Origin: Sthenelais limicola
Taxonomy: Eukaryota > Annelida > Polychaeta > Phyllodocida > Sigalionidae
DNA: 64,000 nucleotides
Direction: 5' to 3'
Assembly (NCBI GenBank): GCA_942159475.1
Contig: OW804096.1
Location: 15,958,906-16,022,905, forward strand
The translations under genes were made by a program, and so were the position numbers. Numbering within the stretch: the stretch's first letter is position 1; each line of letters opens with the position of its first letter. Shown in pieces: positions 39,384-51,184 of the stretch. Under the pieces are notes generated by a model. It was given only the letters and a program-made list of their open reading frames with translations. It made no database searches and was not told the origin of the DNA.

Positions 39384-39722
39384 GCCTTCATATCAATAAT
39401 TGAATTCATGATATCAATAATTGAATTCGTGATATCCACAATTCAATAATAAATATCAACATTATAATTCCTGATATCTACAATTAATTCTGAATAGGAA
39501 AAATTCAATTTTTGATATGCACAATGGATATCTGAATTCATGTCAGAACAAGGATACTGATACCATACATGTGTCAATGCGAGGTTGACACTAACAAATG
39601 ATAAATGCTTTTAACAACTGGAACATAACCTAACAACCTCCGTCAATTACCACCATTACATAATAGTACAGAGATACCAATTGGAGAGGTTGATTTTATT
39701 TTTTTGTTTCCTGCATTTTCTT
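39384..39722. other. Non-coding, AT-rich
   Basis: Repeated GATATCAATAATTGAATTC motifs at 39395-39440; otherwise nothing seen. Confidence 0.5.
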
Positions 39723-39726
39723 TTCC

Positions 39727-39919
39727 CACTCTATGTCCAAACCCTCGGATCAGATAATAATGCTATGTCAGCCTACTTCGCTAATCGGTTTTCTGACCGT
39801 TTTAATTGGAATATAATGACATTTGGCTGTCTTAATGGAATTATAATGGCACTTTGCGGTTTGAGGCGAGAGGCTTTCCCTTCGTTTAAAGGGACTCTCT
39901 CAAGTTTGGGCCTAGACTG
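39727..39919. mobile_element. Family B transposon, TTCC duplication
   Basis: CACTCTATG...CCTAGACTG, 193 bp, TTCC at 39723-39726 and 39920-39923. Confidence 0.88.
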
Positions 39920-40138
39920 TTCCTGCCACCTGGGTTTTACATACTAAATTTGCATACGCTCAAAAATATCCCGACTACTAAGACTCGTCACATATTATAC
40001 ACTCTTTTGATTAAAGCTCTTTCTTGTTCTTCCGACAGTGTGGAATCCTGTTTAACCATTGTTTTTGGTTCATCATAGATATAGTAGGTCGTCCCACAAC
40101 TCTGCAGGGTTTTTTTCACAGTCCACTATATGAATACA

Positions 40139-40366
40139 TGCGTCAGATTTTCAGAAAATGTACAACTCTACAAATTTAGTAAATTTTGCTAAATTAGACT
40201 GAAAAATGATAAATACCGGGTATATCTGAGTACATTTGGTATCGCATTGATTTAAAGTATCAGTTCTGTTATGTTAAACTGTATTTTGAAGCTCACTTTA
40301 GTCTTAAATGTGGGTTATTTGAGAGGATTAGTAAAGGTGAATTGTACATTTTCTGAAAATCTGACC
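40139..40366. mobile_element. Family A transposon
   Basis: TGCGTCAGATTTTCAG...CTGAAAATCTGACC. The flanks no longer match. Confidence 0.78.
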
Positions 40367-40673
40367 ATTATGTGACCTTCTTTAGCACTTTTGTTATTTC
40401 ATTGACATATGCTATTCCTATTAGGTCAAGCAAATAATATGTGTGTTTCCGGTTTAAAGCAGCTTTATGAACAAGAGAAATGTTCTGTTAATAGATCTAG
40501 GCCTGCGCATATAATGGATTAATTCTCTTTTCAAATTTAAGCTGAGAATAGTATTCATGTAATCTGAGTTTATTGAAAAATCAAATTCAAAACAAAATCA
40601 AATCAAAACTAATAAATTTTTCACCCAAAGGTTTTATTGTAGAACAGCAAGAAGTGAAATAATGCTAAGAATC

Positions 40674-40674
40674 A

Positions 40675-40710
<36 letters not shown>

Positions 40711-40711
40711 A
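40674..40711. repeat. (GAAA)n microsatellite
   Basis: About nine AGAA units. Confidence 0.9.
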
Positions 40712-40741
40712 TAGACAAAATAATTATTGGTCGACATTATA

Positions 40742-40939
40742 CACTCTAGGTCCAAACCGTCAGATGAGATAAGAATGGTATGTCAGCCTACTTCGCTAAT
40801 CGATATCCCTGCCTAGAACTCGGCGTTTTAATGGGAATATAATGATATTTTGCGGTCTTAATATGATGACACTTTGCAGTTTGAGGCAATAGGCTTTTCC
40901 TCCCTTTGAAGGGACTCTCTCAACTTTGGGCCTAGACTG
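40742..40939. mobile_element. Family B transposon, TATA duplication
   Basis: CACTCTAGG...CCTAGACTG, 198 bp, TATA at 40738-40741 and 40940-40943. Confidence 0.88.
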
Positions 40940-40943
40940 TATA

Positions 40944-41778
40944 GCAGGGAATACAACTTTTTACAAAGAATTGAACAAATTAATCATTGATCGTGGTTTA
41001 GTAGGGAATACAACTTTAAGAATTGAAAATGTAATCATTGGTCGATTTAGCAGGGAATTCAATTTTAGAAATTGAAAAAATATATATTGGTCGACTTAGC
41101 AGGGAATACAACACTAAGACTTGAAAAATTAATTATTGATCGCGATTTAGCAGGGACTACAACTTTATGACCAAATCAAATTAAATCTTTATGGATAACA
41201 TATTAATTGCGTTCAGACATGAACAGAGTGCTTTCCTCAATATCTAGGACGCCAAAGTGAGGTTTTCGAACGCACCATTCAAGACATGTTTAACTGCATA
41301 CCTCGGGAGGAGGACACGTGAGACGCCACTGGACCGTGATACCAATAGTGGCACTACTAGACTTGTACTAGTCCACTTATTCACACAATATTATTTGTTC
41401 ATAGTAATAATACTATATATTTATTTCCATAAACGTTTACAAATTGTAAATAACAGAGAAATACACTGGTAAAATATGAGTAGCTGCAATAATATCTCGA
41501 TGTTATTTCAACTGGATATTATAATGTTGAACATTAATTTTCCCTTATTTTGGGTGGTCTGGAAGATCTATTCGTAGAAGCCTTAGTCCTGTTCCGTATC
41601 ATTATTATTACGGAATAAAAGTTCTATACAATACTGGAGCATTGGTGGTTATAGTAGATTTACACAAGTCTTCATTCATAACCTTTTACTATTATTATTG
41701 ATTGATTTTATTACAAAAATATGATTTTAATAATAATTGTGATATTAAAATTTGATATCAATAATTGTAATATTACAA

Positions 41779-41779
<1 letters not shown>
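40944..41779. other. Non-coding with weak local repeats
   Basis: A phrase like TTAGCAGGGAATACAACTTT recurs about four times between 40931 and 41165 (diverged tandem, about 60-bp spacing). No gene. Confidence 0.5.

Positions 41780-41861
<82 letters not shown>
41780..41861. repeat. (AAT)n microsatellite
   Basis: About 27 AAT units. Confidence 0.95.
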
Positions 41862-41862
<1 letters not shown>

Positions 41863-42268
41863 TGTGGCAAGGATCACTGTGGCCTTTGGATTATTTTCCA
41901 TTTCTAACATGGAGTGCGGGAGGGTAGCTTTAAGGCCCTTGTCCACTAAGCCGATCCTCATGGAATTTAGTGGAAAAGGTGCCTTGTTAGTTGCGACTCT
42001 ACTAATATCATATGGATTATTTTCCATTTCTAACATAGAAAATTGATGTGACAGACAAATTAGTCCCAAGTTGCAAAATTGCTGTTTATTTAAGTGTTTT
42101 TTTCACAAGATCTCTTTACATGTACCAAGATGATATATTAAATATATACAATATAGTTAATGTAACTCCTTTGATAAAAACATATGTAGTAACATGTATT
42201 TTTCCATCTTTGTAAGACTAGATTGCCAGAGCTATATCATGTACTGCTTTACTAGTGTCGGTGCGGAA

Positions 42269-42469
42269 CACTCTAGGTCCAAACCCTCAGATCAGATAAG
42301 AATGGTATGTCAGCGATTGGAGGCCTACTTCACTAATCGGTTTCCTGATCTAGGACTAGGCGTTTTAATGGGAATATAATGACATTTTGCGGCCCTAATG
42401 GAATTATAATGGCACTTTGTGGTTTGAGGCGAGAGGGGACTTTTGAAGGGACTCTCTCAACCTAGACTG
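42269..42469. mobile_element. Family B transposon, GGAA duplication
   Basis: CACTCTAGG...CCTAGACTG, 201 bp, GGAA at 42265-42268 and 42470-42473. Confidence 0.88.
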
Positions 42470-42473
42470 GGAA

Positions 42474-42909
42474 TCTAATTTTCGAATCCAAATGCTCGTT
42501 TCTATTATAAAGATTTATTCATTCCTGTATCTCGACCTAGAACCAGTCTTATCAAGACATAATAATTCTCATCTATTTCTTATCCTATAACTGAATTATA
42601 ACATTAATAATATTTTTAATATCAGATTTTTCTTCTGGATTTCATGTCTATGCGGTGTAGATTTTCGCACGACACAAACAAACGACAAACAATTGTTTAA
42701 CTAATAAATCATCCTAACACCTGAATTACGCGTAAGAATAAGCAGTTAAAATATGTTAATTAAACCACAAATATTTACTTTGTCACAAGTATAAAGAGAG
42801 AAGGGAAAATATGACTCAATATTGTATTTAGGATATGATAGAATCAGTGTCACGCAAAATGTCACGTACAGTTTATCACAGAGTTATCACAAGCTATCTA
42901 TTGCTAAAA
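42474..42909. other. Non-coding, AT-rich
   Basis: No gene seen. Confidence 0.5.
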
Positions 42910-43235
42910 GCGGTACTCCAATAGTAGAGGGGAAAATGGCGGCAACATTTGTTTTCTTGCCCACTAATTTGTTGCAACAAATCTATACACAGAAAAAACA
43001 GTTCCCAGAGAATTTGGCAACACATCTGACACTCCTCCATTTGCGTTTTTGTTGCAAACATGAAATGAACTGTTGTTAGTGGGCAACAACAGAATTTGTT
43101 GCCGCCGCTTTTCCTCTAGTGGAGTTCCGCTACTATAGTTGGAAACTGTTGTTTCTGTATGGATATTTGTTGCAACAAATTAGTGGGCATCAACAAAATT
43201 TGTCGGCGCCGTTTTTCTCTCAAGTGGAGTTGCCC
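42910..43235. mobile_element. Inverted-repeat element with TTGTTGC motifs
   Basis: Outer ends CGGTACTCCAATAGTAGAGG and CTCTCAAGTGGAGTTGCC pair imperfectly. GCGGCAACA and TTTGTTGCAACAAAT occur in both halves. It may be composite. Confidence 0.5.
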
Positions 43236-43422
43236 CATAATGTTGGTTTTGTTGGAGGAAGGTGACAATATAATACAAATATAACATAATGGATTCTTGA
43301 TGAGATCTTACCGCTACATGATGCAAGGGGCCGCGGTGGTGCACATGTAATGGTAAAGGCAGGACTCCACTAGACCGTGTGCATATTGCGGCTAATATGC
43401 GGTTTGATAGTGATTGTCATTT

Positions 43423-43823
43423 GTGATGTGTTACAGGAAAATGAGTCATAAGTCGTAAAAATGGATTTTGAAATACCATCATATTTGAAAAGATGAGATC
43501 CAGCCGAGTCTAATGGGAGTAAACAATAAGACATCTAAATAGTAGTATTTTAAGTTTGATATCTTTATTTTTGAAAAAAAAGGTTGTTAATATTTTGCGG
43601 AGGATAATTACTAACAAAGTATCTAAATATACTCCATAGGATGACCTTAGAAATGCATGGATATATTTAATACATTGCCTTAAAATTTCGTACATGTATT
43701 AATATTACTAGAAGTATTAAGCACTCCAAAAATTAGAATATTCCAACAAAGATATCTTATAAATAAATAACTTTGAAAAATATCCATTTTGTGACTTATG
43801 ACTCATTGTCCTGAAACACATCA
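43423..43823. mobile_element. Family C transposon
   Basis: GTGATGTGTTACAGGAAAAT end and inverted TTGTCCTGAAACACATCAT end; about 400 bp; non-coding. Confidence 0.8.
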
Positions 43824-44094
43824 TATTTTATTCATTATTATAAAGAACCTATCCTGCCGATTGTACATCTTCTGACGATCGGACCCTTATCCATTTTTGT
43901 TATCAAATTCTAGGCTGCGCATTTAGAGGAAGGAGAAAGGTGTACGGTTGTGGGAGGAGATGACAAATATAACTGCATGTATGAAATAGCGCGCATGTTT
44001 TTATTGAATCAGGGAGTGGAACTAGCGGTGTCACTGAGGAAGATCTCCAACCTTTCCATAGCAACAGTAATTGTACGCTACCTATAGGTATATG

Positions 44095-44275
44095 GGTCAT
44101 GGTGTCAAGGTTACTACAATTCTTTCTGGTACCAATCCTCTCAAATAACACAAATTTAAAAGAAAATGTGTTTCAAAATACGTTGAATAACTGAATAGGT
44201 TTTCTGAATCAATGCAATGCCAAATATATTCAGATATACCTAGCGTTTATCATTTTCTCAGGTTAATTTAGCAGG
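44095..44275. mobile_element. Family A transposon, right end missing
   Basis: GGGTCATGGTGTCAAGG end followed by the family interior. Confidence 0.6.
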
Positions 44276-44360
44276 TACGTTGGACAAAGCTTAATCTTAT
44301 GTATTCAATAAAAGAATTATAATTAGAAATATTAATATATAGTGTTTTTTTGTATAATTC

Positions 44361-44477
44361 CATTAAGAACGCAAAATAATAATCCCATTAAAAGGCCAAG
44401 TCTTAGGCGATGAGACCGATTAGCGAAGCAGGCTGACATACCATTCTTATCTGATCTAAGGGTTTGGACGTAGAGTG
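44361..44477. mobile_element. Family B transposon fragment
   Basis: Reverse orientation, ending GGGTTTGGACGTAGAGTG. Confidence 0.6.
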
Positions 44478-44581
44478 ATCATATTTCTTTTCATTGAATA
44501 CCAGTTATATCACAGGTGCACTCTATATGCACTTGTACCCTAGAGTTCTGTAACTCTGCACTGTAGAACATGTCCCAATAA

Positions 44582-45146
44582 TTATGATGTATATATGCTC
44601 AATGTCTCACCTTTACTCCGTAAGGAACGACAAACCAAGGTTCCAAATACTGAACAACAATGTAATCATAAAACCAGAGGACATCCTCTTCGGTATGAGC
44701 TCTAACAACATCAGAGAAAAAATAGTAAACTGGATTATATTGCAAGTAAAAACTTTTATTCACAGACAAAAACTGTTTTACAACGGTGAACTTGTGTTTA
44801 ATCATCTTATTGCTGATCTAGATAGTAGGTGTAGAACAGTTTTGTATCAAAATAAAATAGCAAATACCTCGAGCGAGTGGAAAAAGGCCTGGAGAAAGGT
44901 TCACGCTGATATAAGTAGCTTAAAAGAGCAAAGTATATAATATCACTCCACTATCACTATTTATGAAAATATTGTCTTTACAAACTTTCCATTAAAAAGC
45001 TTAATATGAGTATATGTTCACTTTCGTCGTATTGAATATGGGCTACGCTACGGAATGAAAAGGGGTTCGATGTATTTTTTGTGTGTTATCGACCCAGAGA
45101 GTCAGGATTTGTTGACATATTGAATAAAGCTGTTTCAAAAAAAAAA
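44582..45146 (+). mobile_element. 5'-truncated LINE insertion with poly(A) tail
   Basis: The insertion starts inside an ORF, carries about 200 bp of 3' UTR with AATAAA at 45123-45128 and ends in ten A. TGT-CCCAATAA at 44571-44581 and TGTTCCCAATAA at 45147-45158 look like a target duplication with one indel. This is the signature of target-primed reverse transcription. Confidence 0.7.
44584..44940 (+). pseudogene. C-terminal end of a LINE reverse-transcriptase ORF (118 codons)
   Basis: The frame ends in a basic, helical segment (NWIILQVKTFIHRQKLFYNG...WKKAWRKVHADISSL), like the C-terminal tails of invertebrate non-LTR retrotransposon ORF2 proteins. No reverse-transcriptase motif remains because the copy is truncated 5'. 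The ATG at 44584 lies at the insertion edge, so it is probably accidental. Clade not determined. An independent small host gene is less likely given the poly(A) tail and flanking duplication. Confidence 0.5.
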
Positions 45147-45158
45147 TGTTCCCAATAA

Positions 45159-45883
45159 CTCGGTATAACTTTCATATAGTATTATGATTACTTGCTAATG
45201 TTAATATTGATTGTTATTATACACGCATTGCTATGAAAACAACGTATCTAGAGTGAGTTACGCATATAGTGCGTATTTCACTAGTGATTTATGTAGCGTT
45301 ATCATGATTGATTAAAGCACAATTTTTGTCTTACATTTGGGTTATCCGAGAGGATCAGTGAAGGCGAATTGTACATTTTCTGACGTCCTATCTTACTGCC
45401 ATATATAATTCTCCTTTTCCCTCAATCCGTCAGGCGGCGACACAATCAACAATGGTTATGGTAACCAAATGCTATGCTAACCAAAAAGGCTTCATACTAA
45501 GCCATGCTATTATCTTTATTTTAAATGATAGCTATACCAAGGAGATGCTATTTCTGACTATACAAAGCATCCCGAACGTGACAATCATGATTCAATCAAG
45601 TTCAGTACCTTAGAACAGGCCAATTCAGTCTAAAGTAGATATATCATTGCAATTAAACGTGGCACAAGACCAAGCAGATAATTTACTATATCAAAGGCTT
45701 TTGATATTTCTTGGCCATGGAATTAATCTATCTATCTATCTCCCCCAAGAAATCCCCGAATCCTTAGATAACAAGTCATTTCTGTTTATGCTAGTTATTA
45801 TCAATTGTCAATACAAATATAAATTGATAAATTGAGTAATCATTTCTGAGTTAAGAAATCGTATTGTAAATTTGTTCAGGTAT
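45159..45883. other. Non-coding stretch
   Basis: Contains a family A right-end fragment at about 45310-45404 (variant end TTTTCTGACGTCCTATC). Otherwise no feature. Confidence 0.5.
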
Positions 45884-46007
45884 ACATAGAACTACCCGGG
45901 ATTCGAGGTGGGAGTGAATATTCACCGATGACGGTCAAGGGACGGTAGTCCCGCGACCGTCATCGGTGAATATTCACGACACCGAGAATCCAAGGGTTGT
46001 TCTGTGT
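45884..46007. repeat. Fold-back element with perfect 23-bp inner arms
   Basis: GTGAATATTCACCGATGACGGTC is repeated inverted around an 18-bp loop. Outer arms (GAACTACCC...GGGTTGTTC) pair imperfectly. Confidence 0.9.
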
Positions 46008-46444
46008 TTAGTTCACCCCGCACACTAAACTGATGTTAAATTAACATGATATACAGCGATTTTGATAAATAAATTGTTAAATAATAAGTTCTTTAGGTCG
46101 ATTCGCTTCGAAAACGTAGCCCCGAATAAGGACCGGAACTGGGGAAGATCACAAAGCACGCATGCGCACAGTGTTAAAAAAAACTAGGTCGGCGGCGTAT
46201 TGCCCGTAAGCAATATCAAATCAGTTACTGACCAGCTAAACAACATCCATACCCTATGTTATCTCTATGGGCTCAGCATATCGAGGGTGAAATAAAGAGT
46301 ATTACTTTCAAGCATTAAGATGATGTGCTTTCTTGCTGTTTACTTCATCGGAAAGTTCTTTAAATATCCCTGGTTGATCATGGCATAAGCCACAGACCTT
46401 CCGACATCCTGGTCTAAATTGTTCACTATTGTGTATAAGTCATA
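46008..46444. other. Non-coding stretch
   Basis: No gene seen. Confidence 0.5.
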
Positions 46445-46816
46445 TGTGATGTGTTACAGGAAAATGAGTCACAAGTCGCAAAAAATAAGTTTTGAGATAT
46501 CATCATATGAAAAGATGAGATCAAGCCGATTCTAATGGTAACATTAGAACATTTATTACGTATTTCTTTATTTTAAGTTTGATATTTTTATTTATGAAAA
46601 AAAAAGAGGTTTCTGATATCTCTGGGTGGACAAATACCAAAAAGTAGCAAAGTAGCTAAATATACTCTACAAGATGACCTTACAAATGCATGGATATGAT
46701 CGAAGCGCTTAACCCTCCAAAAATCAGAACATTCCAACAAAGAGTTCCTGTGAATAAATCACTTTAAGAAATATTTTTTTTGCGACTTATGACTTATTTC
46801 TCTGAAACACATCACA
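46445..46816. mobile_element. Family C transposon, TA duplication
   Basis: TGTGATGTGTTACAGGAAAA...CTGAAACACATCACA with TA at 46443-46444 and 46817-46818; 372 bp. Confidence 0.88.
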
Positions 46817-47093
46817 TATAGGACCTCAAAGGCTGGTATCTTATCAGGATGTAGGTCAACATATAAAATATTTCAGATATTGAAGAAACAAGTTTGATTG
46901 AACAAAGACACTTTATTTTTCTGTACAACCCACAATACATGCATCACTTCTGTGACGATAATGTAACAACAAAATCGTGTTAATAAATAACATTATTCTC
47001 TAATCGCTCTTCAATCTTGTAATCAAGAAGATGTGTATGTTAAGATATAAGTACCAAATTTGAAATTTGGTACAACAGTAGATCCTATCGTTA

Positions 47094-47200
47094 GGCCCGA
47101 GTCCACTAAGCCGATTCTCATGCGATTTTGTGCCGCAGGGGACCCTTTACCACTAAATTCTGTGAGAATCGCATGAGAATCGGCTTAGTGGCCAAGGCCC
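47094..47200. mobile_element. Short fold-back element, TTA duplication
   Basis: GGCCCGAGTCCACTAAGCCG pairs with CGGCTTAGTGGCCAAGGCCC. TTA on both sides (47091-47093, 47201-47203) fits PIF/Harbinger. A partial relative lies at about 41930-41990. Confidence 0.7.
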
Positions 47201-47409
47201 TTATATTGTTAGAATCTATGAGAGGAAAGCACACAGGGGGTAGCAGATTATTTCATTTTTGCTGTCACGAGATTCATGATATCTCAAGGTTAACTCTGGT
47301 GTCTATTAATATTAAGGATTTAGGGATGTCTAAGTGCCGGAGGCGCTTATTATGATATACAGTATAGTTCTGCAGATAAGCACAGAGGGGGCTACCTTTT
47401 TTCCGCATG

Positions 47410-47755
47410 GGAATAGGGGATTTGCATGTCTCACTGCGCATGTCTACTGCAGTGTATGCTGGGATGGATTTTGATGAAATCTGACATACAAATATTTGGC
47501 AATATTTTATCGGAAATTGCAAGAATATTTTCACCAATATCATAGCTTGTATAAATCATCTATGAAAACCAAATGCATGATGGGAAAGATAGTGGCTTGT
47601 GTTATGGAAATATGTATAACACATGGATATTGACATTAGAACATTGATAAATATTCCATGCTGAACATGACATGATTTCTATAGATTTTAGACTGAACCA
47701 TTAGTCGCATAATTCCATGCGAATCAAGGTTTAAAAAGGCGGTTATCCCCTATAG
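47410..47755. repeat. Family E repeat
   Basis: Starts AATAGGGGATTTGCATGTC and shares its interior with 29560-29824. A second partial copy (47756-47900) starts TAGGGGACTTGCATGTGCC. Confidence 0.6.
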
Positions 47756-47906
47756 GGGACTTGCATGTGCCACTGCACACTAATGTTATGGTATATAATG
47801 GGATGGATAACTCTGACATATTTAGCCAAACATTCATGAAATATAGACACTTATATTCCTACTGGTATTTCGTATACGAATTAAATGCATGATGGGATAG
47901 GTATAT

Positions 47907-48143
47907 GGGTCAGATCTTCTTCGCCAATCTGTCTTCACCAATCTTCACAAATAGCCAAAATTTAAGACGAAAATCAGGTTCAAAATACAGTTCAACATAA
48001 AACCAGACAGATTTATTGAATGAATACAATACGGAATACACTCAGATATACCTAGTATTTATCACGTTTCACTCTAATTTAGCAGAGTTTGATGGATGTG
48101 TAGAACTGTAGATTGTGCATTTTAACAATTTTAAATCTCACCC
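47907..48143. mobile_element. Family A transposon, ATAT duplication
   Basis: GGGTCAGATCTTC...AAATCTCACCC with ATAT on both sides. Confidence 0.82.
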
Positions 48144-48289
48144 ATATATCAGGAATAATTTACATAGGATCATTCATAAAAATGCTGAACATAGGATGTT
48201 TTCCACAGTCTTTACTGTGATATACATCTCCCATAATTCCATGTGGGCCAGGATTCAAAATGGCGTGTATACAATTCCCCTTGAACACT

Positions 48290-48812
48290 CCGGATCTGGT
48301 ACTTTCATGGAATCACCACCTATAGAGAAATTAATTTCCTCGGTAAATTCATCCATCTCCGAGATTAATGAAATCTAGAATATAAACTACATCAAACATG
48401 TACATGATTATAAACATAAGTTACAATTCAATAAAGCAATGCATTAAAACTGCATTCTCAGTTAACATCGGTCAAAAACTAAAGATTTTCTTCTTTTTGT
48501 TCCGTTCCTTTCCAGCCCTTCTAGAAGTCATGTGACTAAACTTTTATATTTCGGAGAAAACATCTCCTACGGTGACTTCACTTATTATCGCTCTTTCAGC
48601 TGATTCTACTTCAATTCTTGTAGAAACATATAACAGCAGCAGAATGTTGATAGATACAGTCCTATAAGTCATAACATGAGTAAATTTGGTCAGATTTGTT
48701 TTGTCATTATAGCTGAAAATGTAGCTTTAAGAGAAAAACTTTTTGTTGTAAATAGCTGACATGACAGCCTCAAAATATTGAGACAGATACTAAACAGAAA
48801 TTTATGCTATGT
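48290..48812. other. Non-coding stretch
   Basis: No gene seen. Confidence 0.5.
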
Positions 48813-49154
48813 TTACTGAAATATATTTATAACTAAAAATAACATTTTTTTTTTTTTAGAAAAAATAACATTATTGCTATTCCCTGTGCAGATAACAGTT
48901 ATCCACATTCTCGTTAAAACAATCTGTAGCGGCAGGGCATGAGATCCTGGAGGCTGGCCACCATACTTATCAATGATGCACCTGGTGACTACTAGAGGCG
49001 CCTTGGAGTGGCAGGGCTTATTTTCACCATTATCCTCATAGACAATGCTCATTTTCCCTTCAGGACACCACCCTTGGGGGATACCCTGGATAGTGACTCT
49101 CAGGACGTTGCCAGAATGCAGAACGCTATCAAGTTCTACTCTGAACACTCCATA
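48813..49154 (-). CDS. Exon-like ORF of unknown gene, cut by a transposon
   Basis: About 110 codons in a GC-richer patch. The protein text (GVFRVELDSVLHSGNVLRVT, WCPEGKMSIVYEDNGE) looks like a real globular domain with several Cys. The 5' side is a family C transposon beginning at 49155; any start codon upstream belongs to that transposon, so this is at best an internal or last exon or a pseudogene. The final codons run into an A-rich stretch. I do not recognise the family. It lies on the same strand as, and 3' of, the GalNAc-transferase exon. Confidence 0.3.
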   Translation of the reverse strand, partial: YGVFRVELDSVLHSGNVLRVTIQGIPQGWCPEGKMSIVYEDNGENKPCHSKAPLVVTRCIIDKYGGQPPGSHALPLQIVLTRMWITVICTGNSNNVIFSKKKKMLFLVINIFQ

Positions 49155-49561
49155 GTGATGTGTTCCGGGAAAATGAGTCACAGGTCGCGAAATTGATATT
49201 TTTCAAAGTGTTTTATCACAAGATCTCTTCATTGAAATGTTCTGTTTTGGTGGGTTTAGCACTTATAGTCATATAAATCCATGTAACAAATTTCAGGACA
49301 TTGTATTAAATATATTCTAGCGTTTTGAAGGCCTTCATATCGAGTATATTTAGTTACATTACTGGTAATTACCCATCCAGAAACATTGCAAACTTATTTT
49401 TATTCAAAAATAAAAATATCAAACTTAAGATATAGAAATACTTATTAGGTGTCCTAATGTTTACTATCATTAGAATTGTCTTGATCCCTTCTTTTCACAT
49501 ATGGTGGTATCTCAAAACCCATTTTTTGCGACTTATGACTCATTTTCCTAAAACGGATCAC
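49155..49561. mobile_element. Family C transposon
   Basis: GTGATGTGTTCCGGGAAAAT...ATTTTCCTAAAACGGATCAC, 407 bp. It abuts the exon-like ORF. Confidence 0.82.
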
Positions 49562-51184
49562 AATTGGGATTAGGTCACATACATCTATAGCTCAAGTATA
49601 AATTCAGGAAATTCCATGTATACAAATTTTCTGCATAATTCTGCTATAGTTCATGTATAAATTCAGGAAATAAAGACATTCCGTGTATACAAATTTTCTG
49701 CATATTTATGCATAAATACACACTGGCTCACAACAAACTTTTATTTTGTAATTGAAAATATTTTGTAATTCTTTATCTTGAATGAACAGACCTCTGAAAG
49801 AGAGGTAAACATGGCAGGGTACTTCTTTATTGGAATGTCTCAAGTATTAACACAAAAAACGATTAATGACCAACATTGAGGAAAGCAGCTGAGTAATGCC
49901 TGGCTCCAACAGCCAACTATAGCCCAAAATCTTACCCAAAGATAGACTAAGTCGCAAATATATATTAGAGAATTCAACTGAGAATTCGCCTGTATATGTA
50001 CATATCAATAATCTAACATCACATCTTTACTTTGCACATTTATTTGACCCCAAATAGGGCAATTGTAAATCCCAGTGCATTTAACGGTAAAGTGTGTCTT
50101 GGAATAAAACATTGGCAATGAAGGTTTTCTCTGAACATTTGTTAAAAGAACGAGATGTTTTCTTTGAGTTATAATACAATTCATACACAGGCTATAGTTT
50201 GGTTCACACTCAAATGAGTGCAGGTCCCTTTAAATCTCTCACGATTATTAGAGGTTATTTTTATTTTAATTTCTTCATCTGCTCATATTTCCATATGTAT
50301 CTCCCAGTCTCAATTTGATGTTGATACTAATACAACGCTAAAAGCACAATTTATATGAGCAGAAAGGCAATGCCTTCTCACCCTCACCCCTCCAAATCTG
50401 TGATGTGATGAGAGGGATAACAACATTTGGCTCAGAGACAGAGTGACCTCACTAATAATAACACATAGGGAGCTTATCAAGGTCAAAAGCCTTCTTCAAG
50501 TCACTCCCTTTCCCCTTTTGGAGGAATACAGGGGGATGTAGTGGTTTCACCCCACTAAGTTCAGCTCTATAATATATAAGTACAATTATGATATGGCACC
50601 CTTCAAGTTTTCTTAAAGGGACCTATCATCTCAGTATGGACCAAACTATAGAAAAGCCTTGACGCACCGTTTATTCCACTTACATCAAATATATAGACAC
50701 ATACATATTATATGCATATAGAAAATCTATAGAAAGGTTCCAAGAAAATGCTTGTATGCTCATAAAAATGGAGAATACACAGTATTTATGTCATGAACCG
50801 TAGAACCGTAGAAATTAATTGTTAAACATTGATACAAAGTTAGCAATATTTCATATTTCTCAGGGGTTATTGATTTATAATTCACTAGATTTGATATAAT
50901 ATTAGCAAAAAATATAAAAGCTCACATGCATTTAAGTCCAGTTTTAATCATGTATACCTGATACAGACTTATGTTTAAGTTATTCATGAAGTAACACACA
51001 GTCCCTTCTCACATTTCTTTCAAATCCATTCATCCTACATTCACTAGACCATATATCTAACCATCCACAATGTCCTAATAATATAGGAAGAAAATATTAA
51101 AAATCTTCAAAATTACCTAAATACTGAAACATCAAAATTTAATTAAGAAGAGTCTATAGGAATATCTATTAATAACACTAAGTA
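49562..51184. other. Non-coding, includes 3' UTR of the GalNAc-transferase
   Basis: The part next to 51184 is the presumed 3' UTR; a minus-strand AATAAA at about 50673-50668 is a candidate polyadenylation signal. A local duplication around 49575-49710 (TATAGTTCATGTATAAATTC and TTCCATGTATACAAATTTTC) is visible. Confidence 0.45.

Noticed and set aside
41773..42069. 98-codon ORF with poly-Ile
   Set aside because: Translation of the (AAT)n tract joined to transposon sequence.
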